Shown: positions 23,153 to 36,773 of the stretch, one piece after another | Layout: each line of letters opens with the position of its first letter | How positions within the stretch are numbered: position 1 is the first letter of the stretch | Origin: Paramecium sonneborni | Lineage: Eukaryota; Ciliophora; Oligohymenophorea; Peniculida; Parameciidae | Length of the DNA stretch: 64,000 bases | Reading direction: 5' to 3' | Assembly (NCBI GenBank): GCA_905182985.1 | Contig: CAJJDN010000030.1 | Coordinates: 392,432-456,431, forward strand | Translations under genes and position numbers: made by a program | The notes under the pieces: model-generated | Databases searched by the model: none | Told to the model about the DNA's origin: nothing | What the model saw: the letters and a program-made list of their open reading frames with translations, nothing else

Positions 23153-23430
23153 AATGCACTCTAATTAATTTCAAAGTATTCTCTATATTTTTGTTTTTTT
23201 CTCAATAAATTCCTTAACTCAAAATTATATCTCATTGTTGAGTACTTATGATCATGTACACATTTTTCATAAAAGCCCCAAACCTTGAAGAATCTTCCAA
23301 AACACAAAGAATTTGAAATATTATCATACGAAGTCAGTCAGTTTCTTAAGGAATCTTACAATTTCAGAGATTATTCCTTTTAATTAAATTTTTAGTCAAA
23401 ATATCTCCACACCTTTCATTTAAAAAAAAA
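23128..23430 (-). CDS. Small basic aromatic protein with a C-x13-C pair, 5' end unresolved
   Basis: From about 23,320 leftwards a clean frame reads SNSLCFGRFFKVWGFYEKC, VHDHKYSTMRYNFELRNLL, then KKQKYREYFE, and ends at TGA 23128-23130. The two cysteines 13 residues apart, with aromatic residues between, recall mitochondrial CHCH-type proteins only loosely (those have paired CX9C). Upstream the frame is interrupted by TGA at about 23,335; an intron there or decay is possible, so the start is approximate. Confidence 0.4.
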
Positions 23431-23790
23431 ATCTTTTGTTTCAACTAATATTGATATTTTAAATATAGCTATAATGCAAGTTTTATTTTATCGAGAAATG
23501 AATCAAATTGATTTTTAAAATTAAGATCATGTATTTAATGTTATAACAAAAATTTTAAAGTTTTCTTTAAAATTTAGATGGTTCAACAAACAATATAGAT
23601 TATTTTGTGAGCAAATAAATTTATTTTTATTTCATGTAAAACTCAAATAATTATTTTTATACTCAATAATTATCTAAAAACATTATTTATATATAAATTT
23701 TATATGAAAATAAAATAAACCTTAATAAATGAGTGTGTTTATTATTCCTTGATAATTTTAGGCAATGCCTCTAATAATAAAATCATAAAA

Positions 23791-24366
23791 ATGACTCCAA
23801 ATGAATGTTATTATAGGAACCAATTCATGAATTTTCATGGCACTATTAAAAATTTTTAATAATTAAAAATTAGAAGAGTTAATTCTAAAAAACATTTCTC
23901 ATAAATTACTAATAAATTGATTGAATATCATCCTTATTATCAAGGATAGACTTTATATTCTTGGAAAGAAAATACATTCATTTTATTCCATTGATTTAAG
24001 ATTTCATTTTTGAAAAATCGAGAAATATTTTAATAAGAATTAAAAAAATCTTAATATTAATCTTGATTGTCTAATAAGTGATAAAGTTTCTCTAAAAATA
24101 ATAAATTCTAATGTAAAAAATGACAATAAAAATATTTTGTACATTCTTTATGAGTTTAATGAAGTTGAAATAAACTTATAAAGGCCTAGTATTTTAGTGA
24201 AAAAATATTTTTCGCCTACGATAACTATTACCAAATGTGTATAAATACCTATTAATAAATTTAGTGATTTAATAGTAATCAATCTTGAATATTTTAATAT
24301 CTATCAGTTTATATAGGATGCAATATATAAAGAATATTCTGATTGTATGGAAAAACATATGTGATG
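23791..24366 (+). pseudogene. Broken hypothetical gene
   Basis: Two segments in different frames look like protein. The first, 23791 to about 23990, begins MTPNECYYRNQFMNFHG and reaches TYSWKENTF-type sequence (LYSWKENTFILFH) before TGA. The second, about 24035-24366, begins NLNINLDCLISDKVSL and ends DCMEKHM. Between them there is no GT dinucleotide that could start an intron, and the joining frame contains another TGA. A single-base shift, possibly in a run of seven A near 24,045, would join parts of it. Decayed gene or assembly error cannot be separated here. Confidence 0.4.
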
Positions 24367-24673
24367 AATGTTTAAAATTAGAGATTCTAAAAAATATAAT
24401 AATTTAAGACCTATGCTTAAGATGATAATTGTAGCGAGTGGATAAATTCTTTATTGATAATTAAAAGAGTTTTGAAGTATGAACCATCAAGAGAAATTCA
24501 ACAGGAGAATGTAATATGAGGAATAGATGTGATTTAAATGACAATTTACTGACTTAAACTTTAGTATTGTAAAAGAAAAAGAAGAATAAAAAAGTAGTTT
24601 TATTGATATAGAAAAGGATTGATGGATAAAGAATTGACTTTAACTAATTAAATCTTTATTTATATTAATATAA
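24367..24673. other. Possible gene relic
   Basis: Short stretches of protein-like composition in changing frames (for example CNMRNRCDLNDNLLTQ near 24,510) interrupted by TGA. This may be the continuation of the broken gene to its left. No intact gene. Confidence 0.3.
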
Positions 24674-25002
24674 TCAAAATATGTTACAAGCTACATAATT
24701 TCTCTTTTCAACTATTTTTCTCAAATCATTTTCTACTATTTTATAATTTAAAGAGATGTGTCGACTATGCTATCCAAACTCTGCACTAGTTCTATCTTCA
24801 ATTATTGGATCCATAGCTGTCACTAGAGGTTCTTGAGTTATTCCTTTAGATGATGGAAATGGAGTTTAAGATGTAAATATATTAGAATACATTCTATTAT
24901 TTATCAAATAATTACGTCATCATTGGTGTCTAAACAGATTGATACACAGGGTTAGAACTAAAATAAATAGTTATATATTTACAACTATGTTTGATTATTC
25001 AT
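24674..25002 (-). CDS. Hypothetical protein, 93 aa
   Basis: Two introns (25 bases just inside the start and 22 bases near 24,905) are required and give exactly 94 codons. The product starts MNNQTQFSNPVYQSVQTPMM, has a middle of Ser, Thr and Pro (SQTPFPSSKG), and ends with a charged helix (NDLRKIVEKRN). No domain recognised. It lies 68 bp downstream of a small membrane protein gene on the same strand. Confidence 0.5.
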
Positions 25003-25070
25003 TTAATATTATATAATATTTCATTTATATTAAAATTTCATATATCTAAACAAAATAAATATACCATTTT

Positions 25071-25429
25071 TCATTCGCTAACAACTTTCTTATTTGATTT
25101 TCCTTCTCTACTTTCTCTCTTTTCTACTATTTTCTGTTTTTCAAATTAATTTTATAACATCACCCCACCAATAATAATTAGAGAAACCAAACCTATTAAT
25201 ACAGCTAACAATATTATGTGCACTAATTTAAATTCTTATTCATTTTGCTAAATTATTAAATATAATTTCTTACTTTGAATGGGAACAACCAACTAACATC
25301 TCCCACATATTTATAAATTAATGATTATCTATTTATTGACATTTGAAAAAGTATTTGAAGTCCTTTTGCCATTACGCTTGCCAAAAATACATAAAGTGGT
25401 GTAATAAATACCAAAAGCCAAATGAACAT
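25071..25429 (-). CDS. Small membrane protein with two hydrophobic segments, 110 aa
   Basis: MFIWLLVFITPLYVFLASVM at the N-terminus is a signal peptide or anchor. A 26-base intron follows the codons for FPFK, and a second strong hydrophobic segment (IILLAVLIGLVSLIIIGGV) precedes a basic tail (EKQKIVEKRESREGK). One segment may anchor it with the tail in the cytosol. The family is not recognised. The start is the first suitable ATG; an upstream exon is possible. Confidence 0.5.
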
Positions 25430-26362
25430 CACTTGTTAGGAGAAAAAAGAAAAAACCTACCCTAAAACCATCTTTAATTAATACTTTATTTTTAAATAAT
25501 ACTAAAAAAAATAATTCACTTATTTTTTGTTGCTCATTTCTTTGCTTATGTCTGTATAGAAAATATAATTCTTATTATTTTAAAATGTTTTATCTTACAA
25601 ATTTTTCCATCTTGATTTAAGAGCAGTTAATCTTTTATTAACTCTTATCTTTTCTCAACAACATAAAAATTAAAAAAAAAATCAAATATAAAATGATCTA
25701 ATCATAATACTTCTTTTAAATTAAAAATATTCAAAAGTACTAAAATAATATCAAAGAAAAAAACTTCATTAAAACATTTTCAGCATATTATTATGAGGAA
25801 CAATAAAAATACTTTATTTAGAAAATTTAATATTATTCTAATATATTTAACTTAATTAATTACACATATATTTTATCGAATTAATTGTTAATTTTTCAAA
25901 AAATTATTTAAACAAAATTTTGAATATTATGTTTCAAGACCAATAGATTAAGATAAACATAGAATTACTAAAACAGAAAGAGAAGGGTAAAATACTAATT
26001 TATTTTAAGAATGATAAAAAATAAATAAACCTTTTTAAACAACTCATCATCTTTTTGTCAAAATTAATTGTTTAACATTAATTGAAATGATGATATATTT
26101 GATTTTAAGATATTTTGTGCAATTTCTTTCTTGATATTGAAGAATTGTTATACAATTTCTCTGTAAATTTTAATAAATAAATCAGCTTTTGTTCAATTGA
26201 AATTAATTGATGATATTTATTCAATATTTATTAATGAATATTAACTTAGAAAGAGACTAATTAATGTACTGATTAATTCTAATTTTTCGTATTAAATGTT
26301 TTTTTTCATGATTAATGAAAAAATAATGAGATAACACATAAATAAATATTTATAATTAAATA
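25430..26362. other. Long AT-rich spacer
   Basis: No convincing gene. One weak frame starts at the ATG near 25,930 (MFQDQQIKINIELLKQKEKG, about 57 codons to TGA). It is too AT-driven to call. Confidence 0.4.
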
Positions 26363-26998
26363 ATGGGAGTTTGTACATCTAGATAAAAGAGAACTTTAAG
26401 ATAAATTGGAAAAGCTGAGGTTTAATTAGTCTTAGAAAATCTTTCAAAGGAATCTTAAATCAATGATTTCTATAAGATTTTAAATGGTCAAACTTAAACA
26501 GTGTTTGAAAATTTGTTAAATAACAAAAATATCAATCGTAATATAAGTTAAACTGAGTACGATTTCTATTCAAAATAAACAGAAGAGTTGAGTCTCTTGA
26601 ATACTTATCTTTAAAATTATTACAACAACTATTATAGGATTGTAATCTCCAACATAAAAAGTGAAAATTTTTATTACTTTGAAAATTTAAATCTAAAGTT
26701 TGTAATCTAACTCTATTTGGCTATGAAAACAATTAAAAATAATGGAAAAGAGTGGTGGAATTAATAGACTTTTCACACTCTAGAAAAACTCATTACAAAT
26801 AGATTCGATATCTATCCAAAAGTTGTTTAAGAGGGAAGAATAACACCATTCTTAAATTTTATACTACTTTTAATAAAATTAAGCATTAAACTTATGAAAT
26901 TAGAGGGAATGACTCTTTAAGAAAAAGAAATTGAATTCATATACGATACTAAGGGATCAATGCTCTACAATTAAATTAAACTTGAACTTTTAAATTGA
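26363..26998 (+). CDS. Predicted lipid-modified protein of unknown function, 211 aa
   Basis: A single intron-free frame of 212 codons. It begins MGVCTSRQKRT; Gly2 with Cys4 and following basic residues is the classical signal for N-myristoylation plus palmitoylation, so plasma- or ciliary-membrane attachment is likely. The body is helical with aromatic clusters (YLQNYYNNYYRIVI, KEWWNQQTFHTLEKL) and ends FIYDTKGSMLYNQIKLELLN. No domain recognised. Confidence 0.6.
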
Positions 26999-27706
26999 AT
27001 CTTATTCTATATTTTACTCTAAACATAATAATCTATTTTTTACATTCTAATCTATCTACAAAAAAAAAACGTAAATTTATTTTTAATAAAATATTAATTC
27101 TAATTAATATAAATTTTTAACGAATCAAAATAATGGTTAATATAAATGTTGCAATAAGAATTCTTGCTTGTAATATTGCCTGTACTTATTTATTTCTTGA
27201 AATTATTTTTAAATTATTTTTTAGAGTAGCTATTGATTGAGCTTTAAATCTAAGTAAAAATCAATAGTTTTAGTTTCTAATTTTCTTCTTTAAAAATTTA
27301 AATAATTTGAAACTGTTAAAAATTAGAGAGATTAAATAGCAATACAAATACTATATTATATAAAAAAAAGCCTTGTTTTATTTACAAATCTTATTCTTTC
27401 CTTTTAAATTTTATATAACATGTAAATGTAACATTTTTGCGGACATAGATTTCTTAATGTTTCAATATTTAATGTTTTTTTAATAAATACCTATTTTTTG
27501 TCTGTAATTAATGTTATCGATTGATTTTATTGGTAGTATAATATTTTATATCTCATTAAACTTTAACACAACAAATGTTATTTTTAAATGGGATATTCTT
27601 TTAATAAAGTTAAATAACTCTTTATATTTAATCATTATTTATTACTTCAGTATGATTGTTAAGAGGAATAAAATAGAATTAATCACTGCTTTTTTTAATT
27701 AATACT
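26999..27706. other. Intergenic, no gene seen
   Basis: AT-rich; frames here are open only because TGA is rare in such sequence. Nothing with convincing composition. Confidence 0.4.
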
Positions 27707-27962
27707 ATGGGAAAGTCTAGAAGGAGAGGATTTCAATTATTTTATCAAATCTCGATTCCTTTAGCTGAGTCAAAGTGAATATCAAAATATCTCGAATAGA
27801 TTTAAGATGAGCATCAGAAATAAGCTAAAAAGTTTAAGTTTTAAGAAATCTTTTTAGCGTCTACCATTTAATTTGTTTGATAATATTTATAAATAAATTT
27901 TCTTAGGAATTATTTTATTTCTATCAAACTTTTAACAGATTTTACTCTTTTTTTATGGTTGA
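27707..27962 (+). CDS. Doubtful small protein, 76 aa
   Basis: ATG gives MGKSRRRGFQLFYQISIPLA. A 25-base GTGAAT...AATAG intron (27775-27799) removes an in-frame TGA and leads to a basic stretch and a hydrophobic end (IFLGIILFLS), 77 codons in all. It could equally be chance. The stop lies in a short inverted repeat (ATGGTTG/CAACCAT, 27955-27973). Confidence 0.25.
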
Positions 27963-28206
27963 AATACAACCATTCATGATATAAATAAATAAATTTTTTG
28001 ATGTGCACTATTATTGTCAAAAGTAAATTTTAAATTCTTAGTTATGTTTTCAGATTATATTTTCAAATTATCAATTATGAAATTATTATCATAAAAGCTT
28101 TTCTTTTTGAATGTGAAAAACACATTAATACTTAATGCAATAGAAAAAGATTTGATATTCAAATTAATTATTTATTTTATAATTATACTAATGTAAAAAA
28201 TATATA

Positions 28207-28700
28207 TCACTTTTCATTTTTAATAAATTCAAATAATAACATTGGATCTTTAGTATCATATGCTTCTATATAGAATTTTACCGAATCTCTACTTATCTCA
28301 TTATTCTTTTGCCTAAAGTAAGTAATTATATCATTATAATCTTTTTCTGAAATTGTTCTATTTTAAAATGAAAAAATTATTATACTTATCATTATCAGAA
28401 CTTTGATTGCCAAGGAATGGATAAAGAGGTGAATTTTGATTTTGTTGATTTAATTATTAATTGGCTCGAATTTTTCTTACATTTGTATCATTGGGAATCA
28501 TAGGTTAATTATTATTTTTAATTTAGAAATTCATTTAAGCAATTTATGTTTGAGAAACTCTATTTTCTAAATCTACTTTATAATCTTAATTTAGATAGTA
28601 TTTATCTAAATATTATAAATTGTTTTTCATAAGTTCATTAAATTTTTCATCATTAATTTCGAAACTAATTTATTTTTATTAATATACAATTTTGAATTTT
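28207..28700 (-). CDS. Hypothetical Gln/Asn-rich protein, start uncertain
   Basis: The frame ends KNEK at TGA 28207-28209 and reads upstream as charged helical sequence (ISEKDYNDIITYFRQKNN), across a 28-base intron, into an Asn/Gln-rich middle (ANQQLNQQNQNSPLYPFLGN) and FEINDEKFNELMKNNLQYLD. No start codon fits without one more unclear splice near 28,680. No domain recognised. Confidence 0.5.
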
Positions 28701-28790
28701 GAATATCATTTAAATCCAACTAAAGTAAGGGATGATTAAGTTATATTGAATCAAAATTCGGTCTTTTTATTTCAATATGAAAATTATTTT

Positions 28791-30050
28791 ATGAAAATAT
28801 TTATGATTGTCTTGATTATTATTTTTATGGTTATTCAATGTTTAAATTTTTTTATTTTCTTAATTCTGTTATTGAAATTTCTGCTAATTGCAAATCTCCA
28901 AAAATTCCTGAAATCATTTAATAAAAATATATATGATAATATAAATATTAAAATTATTAGTAAAATAAGAATGGAAGCATTTGTAATACTGAGAAATATT
29001 ATTAAACCAGAATATCTAAACTATTATAAAGATTGGATATTTATAGCAAGTTAAAAAGAAGCAAGAGGTTTATAATTAATTGGTGCAATTTATAAATATA
29101 AAGGAAGAAAATTATTTAGGTAATATCAATATGATAAATTTAGAGCAAAGCCTCTAACAGTTTAATTATAAGAATTAACAGATTAATAAGAATTAAAGTA
29201 AATTTAAATCACTTAATTTTGATTAGTTTTAAAAAACTGAAGAAATGCATAGAAAAAATTAAACATCTACAACTTATGGTACTGAATTTGGATATTTATA
29301 CAACTATTAAAACCTCAGAATAATGTGTTTAAATTTAAAAAATGTTCTGAATTAGAATTTGCGTATCCTCTAAATGATTTAGCAAAATTATTTTTGAATT
29401 ATTGGATTGAAATGAAATGATGAATTAGAATTTCAAGAATTAGTTTTAAATTGCTTAAGAGCACTGTTTAGTCGATTTAAAGCATAGTTAGTGCCAAAGA
29501 CAGAGATGAAGTAATTCTTAGTTTAATAATTTTATTAGAGTAAAATATGAATATAAATCTGACTGGAATCTATCAAATCCAATAAGAGTAGATAAAACAG
29601 GAACAGAAATTCAGTAATTATTTTTTATATAAAAGTGCATATAAAACCAATTATAATGTTATTTTCAAATAAAAATTAAAATAAGAGTAAATTAAATAAA
29701 AAATAGCTGAATTAGACGGAGCAGATTTCGCAAAAGCATTAACAATCCATAAATCTTTTAAAATAAAGTTATATTATATATTATAAAGACGATATTAGAA
29801 ATATAATTTAATATTACTATGGATTTTTTTATTAGAAAGAATACTAATAATATTATAAATTTTAGATTTACCAAATAAGTTAGCTTTTATAATTTTCGCT
29901 TGCTTATATGACTTTATAACTGTCTTGTAATTACTCAACTAATTAGTTGAATTTTTTCATAATACTTTCTTATTGAAGAAAAATACTTCTTTTTTTTCTT
30001 CTATTTAAAATTATTTTATTTGTTATTAAATAAAGAGTTGACTTATTTCT
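28791..30050 (+). pseudogene. Hypothetical gene with conflicting frames (multi-intron or decayed)
   Basis: Several long segments have clear protein character: RMEAFVILRNIIKPEYLNYY then KEARGLQLIGAIYKYKGRKL (28970-29220), FAYPLNDLAKLFLNYWIEM (29340-29420), ELEFQELVLNCLRALFSRF (29420-29510) and YEYKSDWNLSNPIRVDKTG (29540-29600). Some shifts are explained by good introns, for example 28 bases at 29511-29538. The step at about 29,418 (ATGAAATGATGAA, two TGA codons) has no GT nearby and looks like a one-base frameshift. An N-terminal segment is strongly hydrophobic. No family recognised. Confidence 0.4.
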
Positions 30051-30307
30051 TAAATATTTCCTTCATAACCTATTAATGAACAATTAAAAATTTAGAAAAA
30101 TAAATTTCTTTAAAAATGATCTAAATAATTATACTCATAAAATTTTTTTCTTAATAATTTTAATTATCATACAAATGAATATATTTTATTGATATACATT
30201 ATGATTCAATATCAAATATCATAATTTAAACTTATTCTGTATGTTTTTGAAATATTATCTATAGATTTATATGAATTGAATCTTTGCTTTTTTTCATTGA
30301 TAATATC

Positions 30308-30900
30308 TCATTTTGAAAATTAAGAAACCACTCTATCAGAATAAATTGAATTTTCTTTTTTTCTTTAAAATAATTAGAATTTTTGACATGGAACAAGAGG
30401 AGATGATTAATCTATCCAATCCACTTAAGAGACTTCTATTTTATTGGAGTTTTAAAAATAATTTAATATATTACTTAAGTACTATTCTTTTTTTATTACT
30501 TCTTTGTTTTTTAGACTCGAAATATCTATATATCTTCTTTCATGTTTCGGTTTACTATTATCTTTATTCTCTTTTTTATCCTTTTTTACTAAATTATTGT
30601 AGTTGTCTTCTATTATTGCTATGATATTGAGAATAATTCTTAATATTCTTGCAGTTCCCTAATTTACTCTATACTCTATTCTTTTATTTAATATTCTAAT
30701 CATTTTAAATAATATTTTAAGCTTCGACTTTCTTTTTCTAATTATTATAACATAATAGTATTTCTATTTTTCGATTCAATTAGATCTTTGAAAAACTATT
30801 CCAAATTTTATTATAATTTTTTATGAATTATGTTCTAAATTTATTCGAATGATGATTATAAACCTGTATTAGTTTTAGGAATAGGTTTAAATAGTAAATA
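30308..30900 (-). CDS. Hypothetical coiled-coil protein, 5' end uncertain
   Basis: A minus-strand frame ending SIYSDRVVSQFSK at TGA 30308-30310 has good composition: KHERRYIDISSLKNKEVIKK, then VSQVDWIDQSSPLVPCQKF. It joins upstream through GT...AG introns of about 35 and 33 bases, at the long end for this genome, to a Gln/Glu-rich helix (QLEKE, QIRELQEYQELF). The hydrophobic plus-strand frame at 30388-30624 is its antisense and is rejected. The start is not determined. It ends before the stop of the kinase gene at 30943. Confidence 0.45.
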
Positions 30901-30942
30901 AAAGTATAGATATTATATTTCAGATTTTAAAATATTAATTAA

Positions 30943-32012
<1,070 letters not shown>

Positions 32013-32032
32013 TTAAATTAATATAATAATAA
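32013..32032. promoter_or_regulatory. 20-bp gap between two divergent start codons
   Basis: Only A and T occur between the ATG of the MAP2K-like gene (32012, minus) and the ATG of the SNF1-like gene (32033, plus). Both 5' UTRs and the core promoters must overlap coding sequence of the opposite gene, unless a downstream ATG is used (the next Met of the minus gene would widen the gap to roughly 60 bp). Confidence 0.6.
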
Positions 32033-33585
<1,553 letters not shown>

Positions 33586-33729
33586 TCATATGATTGATTT
33601 TTAATTATGCAGAGGACATCCTGTAGTATTTATGGATTTTTGCAATAAAGTGATAGCTTTGCTAAATTAACACTTCAATTAAATTTGATAATTTATTTCC
33701 AAAAAATATAATAAATAATATAAGAACAT

Positions 33730-34941
33730 TCATTTATTATTGGTTTTTTTAATTTTTTTACTAACTCCTGGTATTTAAGATTCATCTTTCAATTTTTTGA
33801 GATAATCATCAATAGTTCTTTCTAATTCATTAGCACATTTATAATAGATTGTATCAGGTTGATTATAACTTCTACAATTAGTGAAGATTCTCTTTACATC
33901 TTTAATAAAGAGATCTTTAGAAGTATATTAATTATTTTGTAATTTCTTTTCAATAGTCTTAATATCAATAGGATCAGTGATGACATCATAATAATCAGGT
34001 ACATCATCTTTATTGACAGGTTCAAGAAAAGGCCAAGCTGATTTATGTTTTCTCATAGTATCAATAATCTATTAGCATGAGATCATAAATGTTTTTTCTT
34101 TTTACTTTTTCAATTCATTATAATCTTCAATGGTCCAACCACTTTCTAATATTCCAGATACACTTTCTGGTTTGACTGCTGGTTTATCTCCATTTTAAGT
34201 TTCCATTTTATAGTTCTATTAATCTATGCCAGGATAGACTCGTTCATTTAATGTCAACTTTTTAATTATATCTATCATAACCTTGATAATGTTTAATCTA
34301 ATACTTATTTTTGTTCTCTAATCAAATCACTTATATTCCCATAATCTATATTAGGATGTACATAACATTCCATTAAAGTTCCTCCATCATAATCCTTTAT
34401 GAACCCTTTCCATCTATCTTAATTCATCTTTATTTCTTAATAGAATCCCTATTTTCTAAAATATCCTATTGCATAATTGTCTGCATAAGTAAGTAAATAT
34501 TCCACATCTTATTTTTAAATATGCTCCTTAAATTTATTCATCAACCTTGTACCATATCCTTTAACTTATAAGTTAGCTGTTATTGCTAAAAATGCTATTT
34601 CAGCAAATCTCTATGATGGATATTTCCTATAACAAATTCCTCCTATCACTTTAGTATTATCCTTATTTTATTAACAATTCTCATACTTTTATTATACACA
34701 TTGATTCATGATTCCTATCAAATACTAATCTAACTATATATTCTTTAGGCATTTTTGGAAGTTATCGAGCAAATATATTTTTTAAGTCAATCAACATCTT
34801 CATACTATCATGAGAACCATCATTCGTTATTATTTTGAAATCAATCAAACCTTAATCCTCTTCCACTTTTGCTCCTTAATCTCTATTCGTAAATCCTAGA
34901 CCTGTCTATTCACCATTTATTCCCACAAATTATTGAGACAT
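33730..34941 (-). CDS. GCN5: GCN5-type histone acetyltransferase with bromodomain, 387 aa
   Basis: Catalytic subunit of SAGA-like complexes by homology. The GNAT fold shows [20 protein letters not shown], then [20 protein letters not shown], the acetyl-CoA loop [30 protein letters not shown], and [10 protein letters not shown]. The linker has VYPGID, and the bromodomain (about 280-375) reads [32 protein letters not shown] with the acetyl-lysine-binding Asn. Introns of 25 and 23 bases give 388 codons. The ending is Lys-rich ([10 protein letters not shown]), perhaps a nuclear signal. The N-terminal PCAF domain of animal GCN5 is absent, as in yeast. Only 13 bp separate its start from the stop of the gene upstream. 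Confidence 0.9.
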
Positions 34942-34954
34942 TTAATAATTATTA

Positions 34955-36773
34955 TCATACAAATTAAATCATTCTACTATCTAATTCCCGCATTTCACAT
35001 TAATCCAAAAAATTTATACCTACTTTATTTAATATCTCTCTTTCTCTCTTTACTCTTGCCTTACAAATTAATCGTTCTCCCTCTTCACTATTAAATTAAG
35101 TGTATGAAAATTTAAATTATGGTAATCCAACTACTTAAAGAATTTTATCATAAATTTCAAAGAAGTTGAATATTGATGCCATTATCAATAATATTGGTAA
35201 TGAATATGAAAATGACATCCCTAATACAGAACTTGTATCCATATTTCCTACAACATCTTCAAATGGTGTTCCCTATATATGAATCATTTGAAGGAAATTA
35301 AATGTCAATGGAAAAGATACTCTTGAAAAATTACTAATTTTATTTTTTAATCATTCTTACATTGAACCGAACATTAAACTAGGTGCATCAGTTTATTAGT
35401 GATTATAAAACCCATACATTCCAGCAAAATTAATATGAAATAATCCATAAAAGGCGCAAAAAGATATATACATCAATGGTATTAAAATGGATATTTATGT
35501 CTGGATGAATCCATTCACTTTGATAATTCTACTTAAAATATTGAAGTCAAATTCAGTAAAACATGATATTTCTGACAATATCACTATACTAGATAATATT
35601 GAGAAAATCACACATAAAGATAATAAATAAGCTTTCTTTATTTTGGTATACCATAACCATTGTAATATGTCAATATAATGACCAAACTATCCAGTCTTTG
35701 GATAACGAAGAGTTGATCTAATTTTGTAATGTACACTGAATTCATTATCAATCATATCTTCTAATAGAAAACATTCTGTGCAAACATGATCCCATTTAGT
35801 TTTAGCTCTCTTATATTCTGCAGCTTTCTTTTTGGCTCTCTTATTAATCTCACAAAATGATGATATTTATCTAACTTCAATGATATCCAAAGTCTTATGA
35901 GAAGCATCTTCAATAATTTCATATGGGATCTAGATATTTAAAAAGTTTTACTTCATTCAATATAGAGTCTAAGCATGTTTAGTTTGGATAAGTATTTTTA
36001 TTTTATATTAATTCAATAGTCATATTGAATAATTAGATATAAAGTTCTTAAATAGTATGATTAATTTATGCAGCCTCTAAATAAAGTGATTTTAAACATT
36101 TCTAATATTGTGCTTTTCTCCAATATTCTCTAGGAATTGCTACTAAACCATGTCCCAATAAAATAACAACTAACAATATACCACTTTGAATATAATTAAT
36201 ATATACAAAGCATAAGCTAAAGCAACAAGCACTTTTAAAATAGAATCAAAGTCAAGTTTGTTGAAAATTGCCAAGTAGGCAATGAATACAAGACCAAAGA
36301 TCATAAAATAAGCATAGATAATTAGATTATTCTTAAAAGAACGTATTAATTTATCTTTAAAGCTGAATTCACCGGCATCTTCATATTCTTAGCAAATTGG
36401 TAAAATTAGCCTAAAACGAATAAATAAATGAATCTCACCAACATAAAATGAAATTACCCCAATAAATCCATTTCCATAATAATACAATGTATTCATAGCC
36501 ATCACCATAATCATTGAGAGTGTAATAGATATCATGTGGTATGATAAAAACAATCCCAAAAGAGAGGATCCATGAAATGTATGTTAATAGCTTCACATAG
36601 AAAGGTACTTGCTATTATGAGTATTCTCTAACCAGATATCCTACATAAAACAGTAGAGTCAATCCCTCTAAGATAGTCAATATGAACATAAGTTATAAAT
36701 ATTAAAAGTAATATAGATTTTTAATGATTATTAATTATTTTAGAACATCTTTTTAATTCTCCATCCCTTTCAT
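34955..36773 (-). CDS. LMBR1-domain (LMBD2-like) multi-spanning membrane protein, 572 aa
   Basis: The N-terminus has hydrophobic spans (FILTILEGLTLLFYVGYLV, LLTYISWILSFGIVFIIP) with the exit pattern PHDIYYTLND typical of LMBR1-like proteins, and KWIYWGNFIL. The middle includes VILLGHGLVAIPREYWRKAQ, the family's most recognisable stretch, then a charged cytosolic loop. The C-terminal half has further spans and ends with a helix containing ERLICKARVKREREIL. Four introns (28, 23, 22, 27 bases) give 573 codons. The start MKGMENQKD is the first of two in-frame ATGs. LMBD2 has been linked to receptor signalling in animals; the function here is not known. Confidence 0.8.

Noticed and set aside
27955..27973. 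ATGGTTG/CAACCAT hairpin as terminator
   Set aside because: Seven base pairs only and tied to a doubtful gene.
30388..30624. Hydrophobic plus-strand small membrane protein
   Set aside because: The opposite strand has balanced, charged protein composition with a sensible stop; the hydrophobic frame is its complement.
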